Position numbers and translations under genes: made by a program | Notes under the pieces: model-generated | Told to the model about the DNA's origin: nothing | What the model saw: the letters and a program-made list of their open reading frames with translations, nothing else | The model's database searches: none | Origin: Calothrix sp. PCC 7716 | GTDB lineage: Bacteria > Cyanobacteriota > Cyanobacteriia > Cyanobacteriales > Nostocaceae | Length of the DNA: 64,000 nt | Assembly: GCF_019977735.1 (NCBI RefSeq) | Contig: NZ_AP025018.1 | Coordinates: 5,770,580 to 5,834,579, forward strand | Direction of reading: 5' to 3' | Part shown: positions 19,701 through 28,341 of the stretch, in pieces | Position numbering within the stretch: position 1 is the stretch's first letter | Layout of the letters: each line of letters begins with the position of its first letter

Positions 19701-20679
19701 AAGTAACTTTAATTTGAAGTTTACTTTACAAAACCGTAGCGGTGCTGCTGTTAACGAAATCGGTGTTTTCGCGGTAGATAACGAAAAAGGTGAAATTCGC
19801 GGTATTAATGGTCAATTGCTCGCTCCTGGTTCGCGCGAGTATACTCAAGCTGCGTTAGAGCGTTCGCAAGTCCTGTTCTCCTCCATTGCTAATAACCCCA
19901 GTAATTTCACATCTGTTGGTAAAGAGCGAATTTTAACTGGTTTCGATTCTAGCGATCGCCTTTCTTTCTATTTAATTCAAGATAGTCGCAGCACCACCGC
20001 ATCTGTTTTAGATGCATTCTCAGCAGGAAACACAATTCCGAATATAGCGTTTTCCGCACCTACTGGTGGTGGTAATGTTAATTACTCTGCATTGGATAAT
20101 AAAACATTCACAGTTAACTTTGGTGATAACAATGGCGGTTTTGTTCTTAAAGCAGATGTTACAACAGAACAAGCAAAAATAGGTACCGCTCTACAAGTTA
20201 GCCAAGGACGCGAATTAGTTGATTTACGCGATTTAACTGGCAGAAATGTCCGAGCGAATATTACCGTCAACCGCGAAGCCGCCTTTAATAACTTTGTTGG
20301 TTTATACCGTGTAGATGATATAAATGGTACTATTGACGGCTTAAATGTAGGTGATGCAGGATACTTAGATGCAGCCCTAGGTCGGCGCCGTGTATCTGAA
20401 GTTAATTTAAGAGTTAATAATCAGGCAACTGGTAATTTTGACGCGACCATTGCGGGTGGTTCCATATTAGCTCCATTCATCGTTGTTGATGGTGGTGTAG
20501 AAGATGGACGTGCTGGTAGGTCGCAAGTTTACTTCTCTTTCTTAGGCGCCAACCCACAACGTCGTGACCACGTGCGCTTGTTAGGGGATAACACCTTTGG
20601 GTTTGAAGATTTACCTAGCGGTGGTGACTTCGACTATAACGATATGATTGTCAAAATGGATTTATCAGCTATAGCCTAA
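16768..20679 (+). CDS. Tandem double alkaline phosphatase with DUF4114 C-terminus
   Basis: 1303 residues from the ATG at 16768 (an in-frame TTG at 16729 is less likely). Two PhoA-type units lie in tandem, about residues 4-465 and 482-955; each opens with VIF(F/L)HPDG. The nucleophile regions are TSNGG with Ser56 and SSDGS with Ser534, followed by AVTHA(T/M)GVK. Both units have EEEG(V/T)DNF and a late His in KAHG(L/M)N as further metal-site elements. Where E. coli PhoA has Asp369-His370, both units have an Asp followed by Ser (TAADSDGG, TTADSEAGG). The final 300 residues contain the DUF4114 signature GFEDLPSGGDFDYNDMIVKM. No classical signal peptide is seen, so export may use a C-terminal signal. 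Role: phosphate scavenging from organic phosphates, inferred. Confidence 0.87.
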   Translation: MSGNHVIFFHPDGGSPSLYSALRALEVGPDNRLNWDRMSNSGTYLGHMQDQLTGTSNGGAVTHATGVKVYAESYGLNADGSRITSLSRQVGKTIVEEAIDAKKFTALINSGFIAEPGTGAFIAEVGAPTTGTFPRQNLAEITRQMIESGADVIMGGGELHMLPAGTTGRYVTAEIDAANDPSKLTGSAAVVARAARPTQNLIELARSKGYTIVYNKDELNALFNANRPGGVPQKVLGVFAAIHTFNDRSEEVLGLNTSNPTPLYLSSAPTVAEMLQATTKILEKHPNFKNGSMIVMEEEGVDNFGNINNAAGMLEAARRTDAAFGVAMDFINRNPNTLLVTAADSDGGGFQFVDVNGVPLTDPVTNVAANPTAAGTGTTSGAVQIPTDGIRGQNTPPFISKPDANGNTFGFRVVWAGQPDFAGAIVAKAHGLNSSKLPETVDNTDIYRLMYETLFPEKGTLPAAPTANTVRQKAPAATKSTGNVIFLHPDGAGHTIWNAARMLLRGADGRLNWDMMSNSGVYDGNLADNLTGSSDGSAVTHAMGVKAWDDSYGFQPDGTTQYTSLSGKVGTTILEEARDAGKTVAIINSGHIAEPGSGAFLASAPNRGDFARITEEIIRAGTDPNARVVILGGGETYMLPRGQNVTNNANARHTTAAIDTAITNTAVRPTTDLIALAKSLGFSVVYTLAELQALPASTRKVLGVFAATNTYDDRREEQLNLNTANPLPLYRSDTGIGNTTPSTAVVPPTIGQMMQQALRFAATNPNGFAMVAEEEGTDNFANANNAPGTLEAARRADEALGVAMDFIQNTDPNTLLLTTADSEAGGLQVYQPTPFARAYNSTEPTAPTIPVNPGATGTTTTQNILDGSTGSTPRTATTGQDWDAFTAAKPILADPQQRAQNFGIAWAGTPDFAGSIHVKAHGMNADKLPQTVDNTEIYRMMYQTLFGKTPEETAGVNPRAYLGNAATARNAIAFPDLLSNFNLKFTLQNRSGAAVNEIGVFAVDNEKGEIRGINGQLLAPGSREYTQAALERSQVLFSSIANNPSNFTSVGKERILTGFDSSDRLSFYLIQDSRSTTASVLDAFSAGNTIPNIAFSAPTGGGNVNYSALDNKTFTVNFGDNNGGFVLKADVTTEQAKIGTALQVSQGRELVDLRDLTGRNVRANITVNREAAFNNFVGLYRVDDINGTIDGLNVGDAGYLDAALGRRRVSEVNLRVNNQATGNFDATIAGGSILAPFIVVDGGVEDGRAGRSQVYFSFLGANPQRRDHVRLLGDNTFGFEDLPSGGDFDYNDMIVKMDLSAIA

Positions 20680-20835
20680 TCGGATATTTCGCATATTTTA
20701 CATTTTGCTTCGCACATAAATGATTTTTGGATTTTTAAATTTAATCTAAAATCCAAAATTCCAACTTATTCTCCTAGCTCCCCTTTAATAACAGGGATTT
20801 AGGGGAATTTATTTTAAGTTAATGTTTTAATAGTA

Positions 20836-20897
20836 GGGTGCGTGACGCTAAAAGTCTTAATAATTACACTGAAATTTGTTCATAGCGTCACGCACCA
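20836..20897. repeat. Inverted repeat spanning the 3' end of the Imm5-like gene
   Basis: GGTGCGTGACGCT near 20836 is complementary to AGCGTCACGCACC ending near 20897. The right arm contains the stop codon and last codons of the minus-strand immunity gene, so the hairpin may also terminate transcription between the two convergent genes. Confidence 0.65.
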
Positions 20898-21493
20898 GCT
20901 TTTGCTGTTGTTAACCACCAATTCCAAAACTCAAGCCGCTTATTAGCATCAGACATTGGCTCCCAAATTGGTCCGTTCGCATAGGCAGCAGCAGCCCAAA
21001 AAGACGAATCAGTTTCATAAGCATCCATATCAGCATCAGTCAAATTATAATCAATGTTGTCTGGGTCAAATTCTTCATCGTATAATGCTGTATTTAAAGC
21101 TGCAATTGCAGCTAATCCTGCATTTATAGGCTTTTGATATTCAAGGCTTTGAAATTCTTGCTCACTTGCCTTATTTTCAAATATTGTCCAGACCTCATCT
21201 CTATAATTTCGAGCAATTTGGTTATTTAATGTTCCATTTAATACTTGTTCGGCAGTGTTTAAAATCTGATGAGGTGTACTGTCATCATGCCAAACATTGT
21301 TCCATATTGTTAATACACTTTTAGCTGTAAGTATAGCTAAATTTGCTCGTTTTTTATGACCGGAATTGTTCGCAGAACCATAAGCAGCCCAAATCGCTTG
21401 ACGATATCCCAGATTTAAATCGTGCTGGGGATGGTTATAAACAGCAGTTAGAGCTTGAGCGGTTATTTGATCTAAATTAGTTGAAACTAACAT
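20888..21493 (-). CDS. Imm5-like immunity protein
   Basis: 201 residues, soluble. The pattern YRQAIWAAYGSANN, KKRANLAILTAKSVLTIWNNVW, PHQILNTAEQVLNG and the closing FWAAAAYANGPIWEP with EFWNWWL agrees with the Imm-5-like family of polymorphic-toxin immunity proteins. The start ATG is 15 bp downstream of the toxin stop and is preceded by a clear GGAGG. The pair therefore reads as toxin then antidote on one transcript. The last two codons come from an inverted repeat. A second fragment of the same 3' end, diverged, lies at about 31093-31220. Assignment rests on motif memory and context. Confidence 0.72.
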   Translation of the reverse strand: MLVSTNLDQITAQALTAVYNHPQHDLNLGYRQAIWAAYGSANNSGHKKRANLAILTAKSVLTIWNNVWHDDSTPHQILNTAEQVLNGTLNNQIARNYRDEVWTIFENKASEQEFQSLEYQKPINAGLAAIAALNTALYDEEFDPDNIDYNLTDADMDAYETDSSFWAAAAYANGPIWEPMSDANKRLEFWNWWLTTAKAGA

Positions 21494-21508
21494 ATAAAAC
21501 CTCCGCGT

Positions 21509-21952
21509 TTAAATATCTGGGATATTTGCTAATTCGTCTACACTACCATCTGGACGGAATATTCGCACTGCTTTTGGGTCGGCAACTACTTGTATATTTC
21601 CAGTATGGCATACTAAAGCTTTAAAATACTCTTGGCAATCAGCACACATTTCACTCGATACTCCAATTGGTTGATTCGGATGAAGAACTGATATTTGCTT
21701 TTCAGCATGTGAAGCATTATAGCGTCCAGGGACACCCTTATCTAATGGACCAGCAGGCTTAAGTTGATGCCCAATTTCTTGACATTTTGCTATCACAATA
21801 TCTGTTGCCTGAGTATAACCCTGAATTTCTTTCCAACCACTAACAGTAAGCTCACCGCTTTCTATGCCAGCAATTGTTTTTTTATTAGGTGGATTGTTTA
21901 AACTTTGTTGTATACTTTGAGCTATTCTTACAAGATTCGCTTCTGATTCCAC
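21509..21952 (-). CDS. Deaminase-fold toxin domain protein
   Basis: 147 residues with the zinc-binding pattern of the cytidine-deaminase fold: SHAEK (His82-Ala-Glu84) followed by SSEMCADCQEYF (Cys103-x-x-Cys106). Order and spacing match bacterial toxin deaminases such as the XOO_2897/DYW-like groups. Such domains usually sit at the C-terminus of large secreted toxins; here the domain stands alone with about 75 residues in front. The start is a GTG with no good ribosome site, and a TAG lies only nine codons upstream, so it could be a cut-down toxin tip. The Imm5-like gene follows within 15 bp. Substrate (DNA, RNA or nucleotide) is not determinable here. Confidence 0.72.
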   Translation of the reverse strand: MESEANLVRIAQSIQQSLNNPPNKKTIAGIESGELTVSGWKEIQGYTQATDIVIAKCQEIGHQLKPAGPLDKGVPGRYNASHAEKQISVLHPNQPIGVSSEMCADCQEYFKALVCHTGNIQVVADPKAVRIFRPDGSVDELANIPDI

Positions 21953-22289
21953 TTGAATACTCGCTTTGGCTTTAATCTAGCTGATATTTGAATATCAGAA
22001 ATCACATTATACTGCGAACGGGTGCAATGCAGAAATTGGTTATGCAACAAATCAATCATCCGTTACATCCGTTACATCCGTTACATCCGTTGCCAGTGAT
22101 GTTGGGTTCCGCTAACGCTCCACCCAACCTACAACAAATAGCGTAAAAACAAATTATGAGTAATAATTGTTGCTGGTGACTTGCGGAAAATTTTAGTATC
22201 TTCCGAAACACGTATAGTTGTCGTTGATTATATATCTAATATATAACTGTCCAAATAAATATAATTCTTGTGAAATGGGGAATTACTCT
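21953..22289. other. Intergenic region with 9-bp tandem repeat and inverted repeat
   Basis: Between divergent genes. It holds about four direct copies of ATCCGTTAC (22058-22091) followed by GTTGGGT...ACCCAAC (about 22104-22130), a common intergenic repeat in Nostocales. The promoters of the toxin pair and of the GTPase triad should both lie here; no convincing -10/-35 pair was singled out. Confidence 0.55.
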
Positions 22290-24872
22290 ATGGAACTGGA
22301 TAAGCTGAGAGATTATAAAGATAAAGGCGAATTTTTACTCAAACAACTAGAGTTAGTACCCCCAAACCTGCATATGCAAGGTGACTGGGTTCCTGGTAGT
22401 TTAGATGGGTGTATTGCTAAACTTCGCAAAGCTGCAGAAAAAACCGTTGAGCTTGCCAAATCACCTGTCAAAATTGGTATAATGGGGGAATTTAGTAGTG
22501 GTAAAACTTTATTATTAGGTTGTCTAATTGGATACGCAGATTCTTTACCAGTCAGTGAAAACCCAACTACAGGTAACGTTACTGCTATTCATTTAATTCC
22601 CCAAGCAGGTTTTAAGACAACACAAGTTGATGACTATACAGTAAATTATCTTACTGATGATGAGGTTAACGAGTGTCTACAATTTATGTTGGCAGAAGCG
22701 GATAGACGTGCTAGAGCAGTAGGACTTACGAAGGCGCCTCCAGCAAGCTTAAATTCAGATAATATTATACAGTGGTGTGAAGAGTCATGGAACAGCAGCA
22801 AAAATTTAGAGTTGCGTTATTTGCTGCGGGAGTTGGTAATATTTATCCGCGCTCATATAGCTTATGGTAAGGCAATGTGTGGTCGTAGCTATTTAATTGG
22901 CGCCGACACAGCACGTGAAGGGTTAAAGTTGCCTGAAATGCCAATGGCAATCCAAAATTTTAGTTTTCAGGAATTACCAAAAGCTCCCATCTCTTTACCT
23001 AATGCACCTCAGACGCTTCCTGCACGTTTGATGCAAAACACTTTCCCTCTCATTAAGCGAGTTGATATTCAAGTTAAAATTTCCAAAGATATCTGGGATA
23101 TTTCCACAGACCAAGGTCTCAGTCCATTTATTTTACTTGATTTTCCTGGTTTAGGCGCCGCTAATTCAGGGGTGCGCGATAGATATTTGTCTTTGAAGGA
23201 ATTAAAAGATGTACAGACGGTTTTATTGCTGCTAAATGGTAAATCTACTGGAAGCGACCGTGCAAACGAAATTTTCACGATGATGCAAACAGAGCGTCCA
23301 GGACAAGACCTTAAGGATTTGATATTAGTGGGGATAGGCAGATTTAATCAACTACCTTTAGAAAGTGAGGGAGGCGAAAGGGAACTTGATAAACTTGTTG
23401 ATAATTCACAATCTATATTAGAAACAGATGTTCTAGAAAAATTAAACGTTCTTAGAACAACCATTGACCAAGCTTCTGCATTTACAACCCAAAAAGAGCG
23501 AATTATATTTTTAGATCAATTAATGGGTATAGCAGACCTAGCGAAGCGTTCGAGTAACGTAACGGTTGCTTCTTCAGATTTTTTGGCTAATTTAGATTAT
23601 CCAGGATTTTTAGATTTATCTAAACGGATGCGTGATAAATGGGGAAAGTTGAGCCAAAATTTACAAACTTCTGACCCACGCAGCACTCTTGGTAAACAGC
23701 TTGGTTACTTTGCCACTGATGGTGGTATTGGCAGACTACGAGAATTAATTCAAACTCATGCTTCTACTCACGGTCAAAAACAATTATACGAAGATACTAC
23801 TAGAGCTTACGAAGCTTTGTGCAAACAACAGCAGGAACTCAAAGCTGAATTAGCAAAAATTGAAGAACAAGGGATACCGATAAAAGAAAGTCAAGCTTTA
23901 AATGATTTGCGTTCGACAATTCAAACCCTAGATAAAATCTATAGAAACTTCCAAAGAAATTTAGGCAAAGAACCACTCAAAAATCGTGCGGGTATATCTG
24001 TTGCAGAAGCAGTCAAAGAAGAGTTAATTTTTAAGGTTATTAACTGGAACGAATGGACTTTGCTGTTTAATAAAGCCAATAACGGCATTATTACAGTTAC
24101 AGAATCTAAAGGTGTAGCAGGTAAGTTATTTGACCGTGGCAATAAAGCTTCTAGTTCCATCCCCAGTAAAAGCGAGGAATTTTATCCTATATTTGAAAAA
24201 ACCATCCAGGAATTAGAAAGCTTTGCAGGAGAGCGCATTCGTCAGGCTGTTGTAGACTTGTTAAATCAATTATCGTATGAAATAGCTCCACAACGCTCTG
24301 AACTTCAAGGAATTTTAAGTTTAGAACAGAAAGACGAATTAGAACAAGATATCGAAGCAAAGTTTGGCGCCGAAGCAGCAGAATTATTTTATCGACTAAC
24401 TATTGGATGCGACCCTAAGTTATGGCTCGAAGCGATTATTTCAGATATTGATAGCGTAGACCAACGTCTTGTGCCTAAAACAATATTCCCCCTTGCAAGT
24501 CCAGACGAGAAACATAGTACTGGTACAATTTTTTACTGGTCACTCAAACCAAACCAAATTAAAAGCACCCCTGCAAACCAGCAAATGCTTGTACTACGAT
24601 TGCGAGATGAAATTACAGCAGGCGCCAGTTTACACCTTGTTCAATATGTTAGCGAAGTTAATCAGCGAGTCAATAAAGAGTTAGCGGGTATTTTGGGCGA
24701 AATTATTCCAACGTTGCAAAATATCTCAAAAAAAGAAGCATTGCTGAGATACCTCGCTGATAAAGAGTCTCCACAAGAAGCTGCTATTCCTAACTGGTTA
24801 AAAATTCTTTCAGAAATTGCTATTCCTAACTCCTGTAGAGACGCGATTAATCGCGTCTCTACTAACTCCTAA
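22290..24872 (+). CDS. Dynamin-like GTPase, first gene of a GTPase/Hsp70-like triad
   Basis: 860 residues from the ATG at 22290, chosen because GGGGA lies 9 bp upstream; ATG 22275 and TTG 22218 are in-frame alternatives. The P-loop GEFSSGKT is about residues 62-69, a threonine-rich switch I (NPTTGNVTA) follows, and DFPGLG is the G3 motif. The usual N/TKxD is not clear; VGIGRFNQ sits in its place. A long helical region with a stretch predicted as coiled coil (EALCKQQQELKAELAKIEEQ) follows, as in dynamin-type or SrfC-like proteins. The last 13 residues are encoded by a dispersed palindrome (24835-24862). It is 23 bp upstream of the Hsp70-like gene. Confidence 0.8.
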   Translation: MELDKLRDYKDKGEFLLKQLELVPPNLHMQGDWVPGSLDGCIAKLRKAAEKTVELAKSPVKIGIMGEFSSGKTLLLGCLIGYADSLPVSENPTTGNVTAIHLIPQAGFKTTQVDDYTVNYLTDDEVNECLQFMLAEADRRARAVGLTKAPPASLNSDNIIQWCEESWNSSKNLELRYLLRELVIFIRAHIAYGKAMCGRSYLIGADTAREGLKLPEMPMAIQNFSFQELPKAPISLPNAPQTLPARLMQNTFPLIKRVDIQVKISKDIWDISTDQGLSPFILLDFPGLGAANSGVRDRYLSLKELKDVQTVLLLLNGKSTGSDRANEIFTMMQTERPGQDLKDLILVGIGRFNQLPLESEGGERELDKLVDNSQSILETDVLEKLNVLRTTIDQASAFTTQKERIIFLDQLMGIADLAKRSSNVTVASSDFLANLDYPGFLDLSKRMRDKWGKLSQNLQTSDPRSTLGKQLGYFATDGGIGRLRELIQTHASTHGQKQLYEDTTRAYEALCKQQQELKAELAKIEEQGIPIKESQALNDLRSTIQTLDKIYRNFQRNLGKEPLKNRAGISVAEAVKEELIFKVINWNEWTLLFNKANNGIITVTESKGVAGKLFDRGNKASSSIPSKSEEFYPIFEKTIQELESFAGERIRQAVVDLLNQLSYEIAPQRSELQGILSLEQKDELEQDIEAKFGAEAAELFYRLTIGCDPKLWLEAIISDIDSVDQRLVPKTIFPLASPDEKHSTGTIFYWSLKPNQIKSTPANQQMLVLRLRDEITAGASLHLVQYVSEVNQRVNKELAGILGEIIPTLQNISKKEALLRYLADKESPQEAAIPNWLKILSEIAIPNSCRDAINRVSTNS
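24835..24862. repeat. GTAGAGACGCGATTAATCGCGTCTCTAC palindrome inside the GTPase 3' end
   Basis: Perfect palindrome of the family also found at 36875-36902, 39551-39573 and 61105-61132, and in modified form at 16026-16051 and 52842-52891. Here it encodes the residues RDAINRVST just before the stop codon. Confidence 0.9.
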
Positions 24873-24895
24873 CTCTTCACCAAAGGATAATTAAA

Positions 24896-27800
24896 ATGCC
24901 TATTGAGATATTACTTTCACCTCGGTTTCAACTGCATACAAGTGACAACGATAATTTAAACTTAGTGCTTCCTACGATTCAACTTAATCCGGTTGATAAT
25001 ATACCTCACCTTAGCCGTATTAATTGTACTGTTACAGGAACACCCCAAGAATTAGCGTTACAAATTCAAGGCGCCTATAAAGAATTTATTACTGAGACAC
25101 CAACTAAACTTTCAGCTTTGGGGCAATTAAAACAAAACCCTTGTATACTCGATAAACCTTTAACACAACCAGCTAGTTGTACTTTACAGGTAGTTGTTGA
25201 ATATTTTGATTCAGATGCAGGAGGAAGTCCTTTAAAATCTGCACGTAAATATGTAGAAGCTTATTGTTATTTATGGTTTACTTTAGAACAGCAACCTACT
25301 CCTGTAACCACTATGTCTGACCGAGATAATGGTAATGACCAAAGATTTCCTGGATGGTTAGCTATTGATTTTGGTACTTCTAATTCTACCGTAACACTCT
25401 TCGACCCGCGCGAAGTGCCTATTTCAGATATTTTACCTCAAGAGCAAGAAGTTCGGTTACGTAAACGTTTGTCAGAATGGCTTAGTTCAGAAGCTACTGT
25501 TGCTTTACCAGATGTAAATGTTTTGGAATGGCAAAAATTTATTACTGAAATTAGTAAAAATTTAGAGGTTGAGCCAAGCCAATTAAGTTCTGTAATTAGC
25601 AGTAGCAAAAGCGAGCGATTTTTAGAAGCTATTAAGCAAATTGAACTTTGTTTGGGTATTAGCGAAAAGTTTCGCCGTGCTGTAAGTAAAAAACTTTATG
25701 AAATATACCATGAAGTGTTCCGCGTACCCACTTTAGAGTCACAAAATCTTATACCGGTTATTCTTGACTTTGATAGACGTACAACAGAAATTTCGAGCGA
25801 ATTAGAAATTGTTGGTTTGTCTCCTGTAAAAGTCATTATGGGAGAAGAGGCAAAGCAAAATAGAAACAAAGCTATTGCCCAAGGAACAACTAGCTCTGGA
25901 GCAGAAATTATCAGCAGGTTTCATCACTCACCCAAACGCTACTTTGGGCAAGAGCGTAATTTTAAGGTAATTTTAAATGGATGTGAGCAAACTATAACTG
26001 CCCAGCAGATGATGCAAGTCGCTTGGGCACATTTGAAAGAGTTGACGGAAAAAGACCGTAACCGAGGAAGACGTAAGTTCTCTGATGGCGAATTTCGCAC
26101 CGCTGTTGTTACTTATCCTACCGTGGCGCCACCTATTGTTCGCAAGGAAGTTAAAGAACTGGTGCAACAATTAGGTATTGATGATGTACAAATAGCTTAC
26201 GATGAAGCTGTTTCTGTAGCAATATTCTTTTTGTGGCGAGAATTTGGTGGTAATTTATCTATTGGTATTGAGTCATTTAAAACTCGCTGCCGTTATAACG
26301 GCAATAAATGGTCGCAAAACGTCTTAATTTTAGATATTGGTGGTGGTACAACAGACCTAGCGTTGATTGAACTCACTTTAGAAGATAAAACCCCAGCATC
26401 TGATCACAAAGAAGAACGAGGTCTGGGAGGACGTTATTATAAACTTACCCCAAAACTTTTAGGGTCTTCCGGACATTTACAATTAGGTGGTGAGTACATT
26501 ACGCTGCGAGTGTTCCGACTGCTCAAGGTTGCACTTGCTGACCGTTTATTAACGGAACTAGTAGCAGGTAATTTAGTAAGCGAACAGTTAGAAGATGTAC
26601 TAAATACCTTAGATGAACGCTTTTTAGAACAAGGTCAATTTAAAAGTGGTTCTTTGTTAAAATGTTTAGACAAAGAAAACCCTGAAAGTACTCCTGCGTA
26701 TAAAGATGCTCTTGATACCGCAGAGAAAATTATACCCACTAATTGGTTACAATCTCCCCAACGCTTGCAAAGTTTTTATCTGCTTTGGGAGCAGGCAGAA
26801 AGAGCTAAACTCAAATTAGGACAAAAGCCATTAACTAACGGTTCAGTTTTGACCTTTACTTTAGATGAACCGCAAATTTCCTCACTGCTAGCTGTAAGTG
26901 GCATTAAACTACAAGTTCAAAACCCTAGTAACTTATATGTTACCTTGGATGGCGCCCAATTTGAACGAGCCGCAATTGTAGCAGTCAAAGAAGCTATTGG
27001 TATCGCTAAAGGATTAATCGAAAGTCGATTAGGAACACAAAATAATACCCCAACAGGAAAAGTTGACTGGCTAATTTTATCTGGCAAAACTTGTAACCTT
27101 AACATCGTCCAGCGAGAAATCTATCAAGAATTTAGTAAGTCCGATTACTTTGTTTGGAATCCAGAAAGGATTACGTTTGATTTAGAATTTACCAAGCTTG
27201 CTACTTCTGCTGGAGCTTGTTACGCAGAAAAGCTACAACGACTCAGATTTAACCCAGAAGAATCTAGAGAAATACTTAGTAAAGGTGGCTACCAGGTAGA
27301 AATTGACGTTAAGAACTTATTTTACTATTTGCCCTGCAACTTCAAGCGTTTAAATCAAACCGAACAAAGCTTACCAATATTTACTGCTGGGCAAGAATTA
27401 TATCAGCTTTCTGCAACTGATACAGTCGCCAAAGTTCGCACTGAGTGGCAAGGGATACAATTAAGTAATATTATTCACCGACAAGATTTTGAAAACGGTG
27501 AGTTTCGACTTTGGGGAAGCTACGATGGTAACAAGCTGCGGCAAAAACTAGAAATGAGCGAACACGAGTTTCTCGAACAAATTAAAGTCCAGTTTGAAAT
27601 CGACCAGAATCTTCAGCTTAACCTTTTATTAGTTCGCGGCAAAGCACAACGCTTAATTCCATCTCATATAGAGAGTATTGATGTTGGTGCAGCTATTCAT
27701 GCATCGGGTATACGAGAAACCCCAACGTTATTTACTGATGGTAAACTAAGATGGACTATTGCTGTCGGGCGCCCAGACCAAGAGTTAAATAATGGTGACA

Positions 27801-28264
27801 TTGCAGTTAATGTACTAGAGTCAGCAAGCGTAGACTTAGCAAATGGTTATTACTTAGTATTTCAAGCTACTACTCAAAACAGCAAAGCTCTAGAATTATT
27901 TCGTTACGAAACTGGTAACATCCCGCAACAAGGAACTGGTTTAATTAGTGACCCCTTACCCTCTTTTCCGCGAAGTGACAAACACAGCTTTTATATTTAT
28001 CACGAAGACAGCGAAACTGGCACCAAAAAATGGATAAGAGTTGGCGAATTAAAAAAACCGCAAGTCACTACAGACTATCCTTGTCAATATCGCGTCACCC
28101 TTGATGAAAAAGGTATTTTACGAATTCATATAGGAGAAGTTCCTTATTGGAAGTCTAATAGTGAAGAATGTCTCAAGCAAGAAGGATGTGTTTTTCAGGC
28201 GCCATTAGAATTACAAAAAAACGAAGTTGATAAAGAACGTGACCCATTTTGCGGACTACATTAA
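24896..28264 (+). CDS. Hsp70/actin-fold ATPase, SrfB-like
   Basis: 1122 residues. About 150 N-terminal residues of beta-rich sequence precede an Hsp70-type nucleotide-binding fold. Phosphate-1 is WLAIDFGTSNSTVTLFDP, phosphate-2 is VLILDIGGGTTDLALIEL, and WLILSGKTCNLNIVQREI occupies the adenosine-binding position. The ATPase domain is much longer than DnaK (inserted helical segments), and there is no DnaK-type substrate-binding domain; the last 300 residues are of unknown fold. This architecture resembles the enterobacterial SrfB family. AAAGGATAA precedes the ATG. The upstream dynamin-like GTPase and downstream helical gene are on the same strand and probably form one functional unit. Confidence 0.78.
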   Translation: MPIEILLSPRFQLHTSDNDNLNLVLPTIQLNPVDNIPHLSRINCTVTGTPQELALQIQGAYKEFITETPTKLSALGQLKQNPCILDKPLTQPASCTLQVVVEYFDSDAGGSPLKSARKYVEAYCYLWFTLEQQPTPVTTMSDRDNGNDQRFPGWLAIDFGTSNSTVTLFDPREVPISDILPQEQEVRLRKRLSEWLSSEATVALPDVNVLEWQKFITEISKNLEVEPSQLSSVISSSKSERFLEAIKQIELCLGISEKFRRAVSKKLYEIYHEVFRVPTLESQNLIPVILDFDRRTTEISSELEIVGLSPVKVIMGEEAKQNRNKAIAQGTTSSGAEIISRFHHSPKRYFGQERNFKVILNGCEQTITAQQMMQVAWAHLKELTEKDRNRGRRKFSDGEFRTAVVTYPTVAPPIVRKEVKELVQQLGIDDVQIAYDEAVSVAIFFLWREFGGNLSIGIESFKTRCRYNGNKWSQNVLILDIGGGTTDLALIELTLEDKTPASDHKEERGLGGRYYKLTPKLLGSSGHLQLGGEYITLRVFRLLKVALADRLLTELVAGNLVSEQLEDVLNTLDERFLEQGQFKSGSLLKCLDKENPESTPAYKDALDTAEKIIPTNWLQSPQRLQSFYLLWEQAERAKLKLGQKPLTNGSVLTFTLDEPQISSLLAVSGIKLQVQNPSNLYVTLDGAQFERAAIVAVKEAIGIAKGLIESRLGTQNNTPTGKVDWLILSGKTCNLNIVQREIYQEFSKSDYFVWNPERITFDLEFTKLATSAGACYAEKLQRLRFNPEESREILSKGGYQVEIDVKNLFYYLPCNFKRLNQTEQSLPIFTAGQELYQLSATDTVAKVRTEWQGIQLSNIIHRQDFENGEFRLWGSYDGNKLRQKLEMSEHEFLEQIKVQFEIDQNLQLNLLLVRGKAQRLIPSHIESIDVGAAIHASGIRETPTLFTDGKLRWTIAVGRPDQELNNGDIAVNVLESASVDLANGYYLVFQATTQNSKALELFRYETGNIPQQGTGLISDPLPSFPRSDKHSFYIYHEDSETGTKKWIRVGELKKPQVTTDYPCQYRVTLDEKGILRIHIGEVPYWKSNSEECLKQEGCVFQAPLELQKNEVDKERDPFCGLH

Positions 28265-28285
28265 CACCATTTTCAGTACCTTCTC

Positions 28286-28316
28286 AGTAAGGTGGGCAGT
28301 GCCCACCTTACTACTA
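28286..28316. repeat. Palindrome between the Hsp70-like and helical genes
   Basis: AGTAAGGTGGGCAGTGCCCACCTTACT, near-perfect palindrome; a relative is seen near 16472. It could form a hairpin in the intercistronic RNA. Confidence 0.7.
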
Positions 28317-28341
28317 CAAAGTAATTAAGGGAAAATAATAT

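Noticed and set aside
19945-19960. HIP1 octamer GCGATCGC as the main iterated palindrome
   Set aside because: Only one copy was seen in the window, against about 98 GGCGCC sites.
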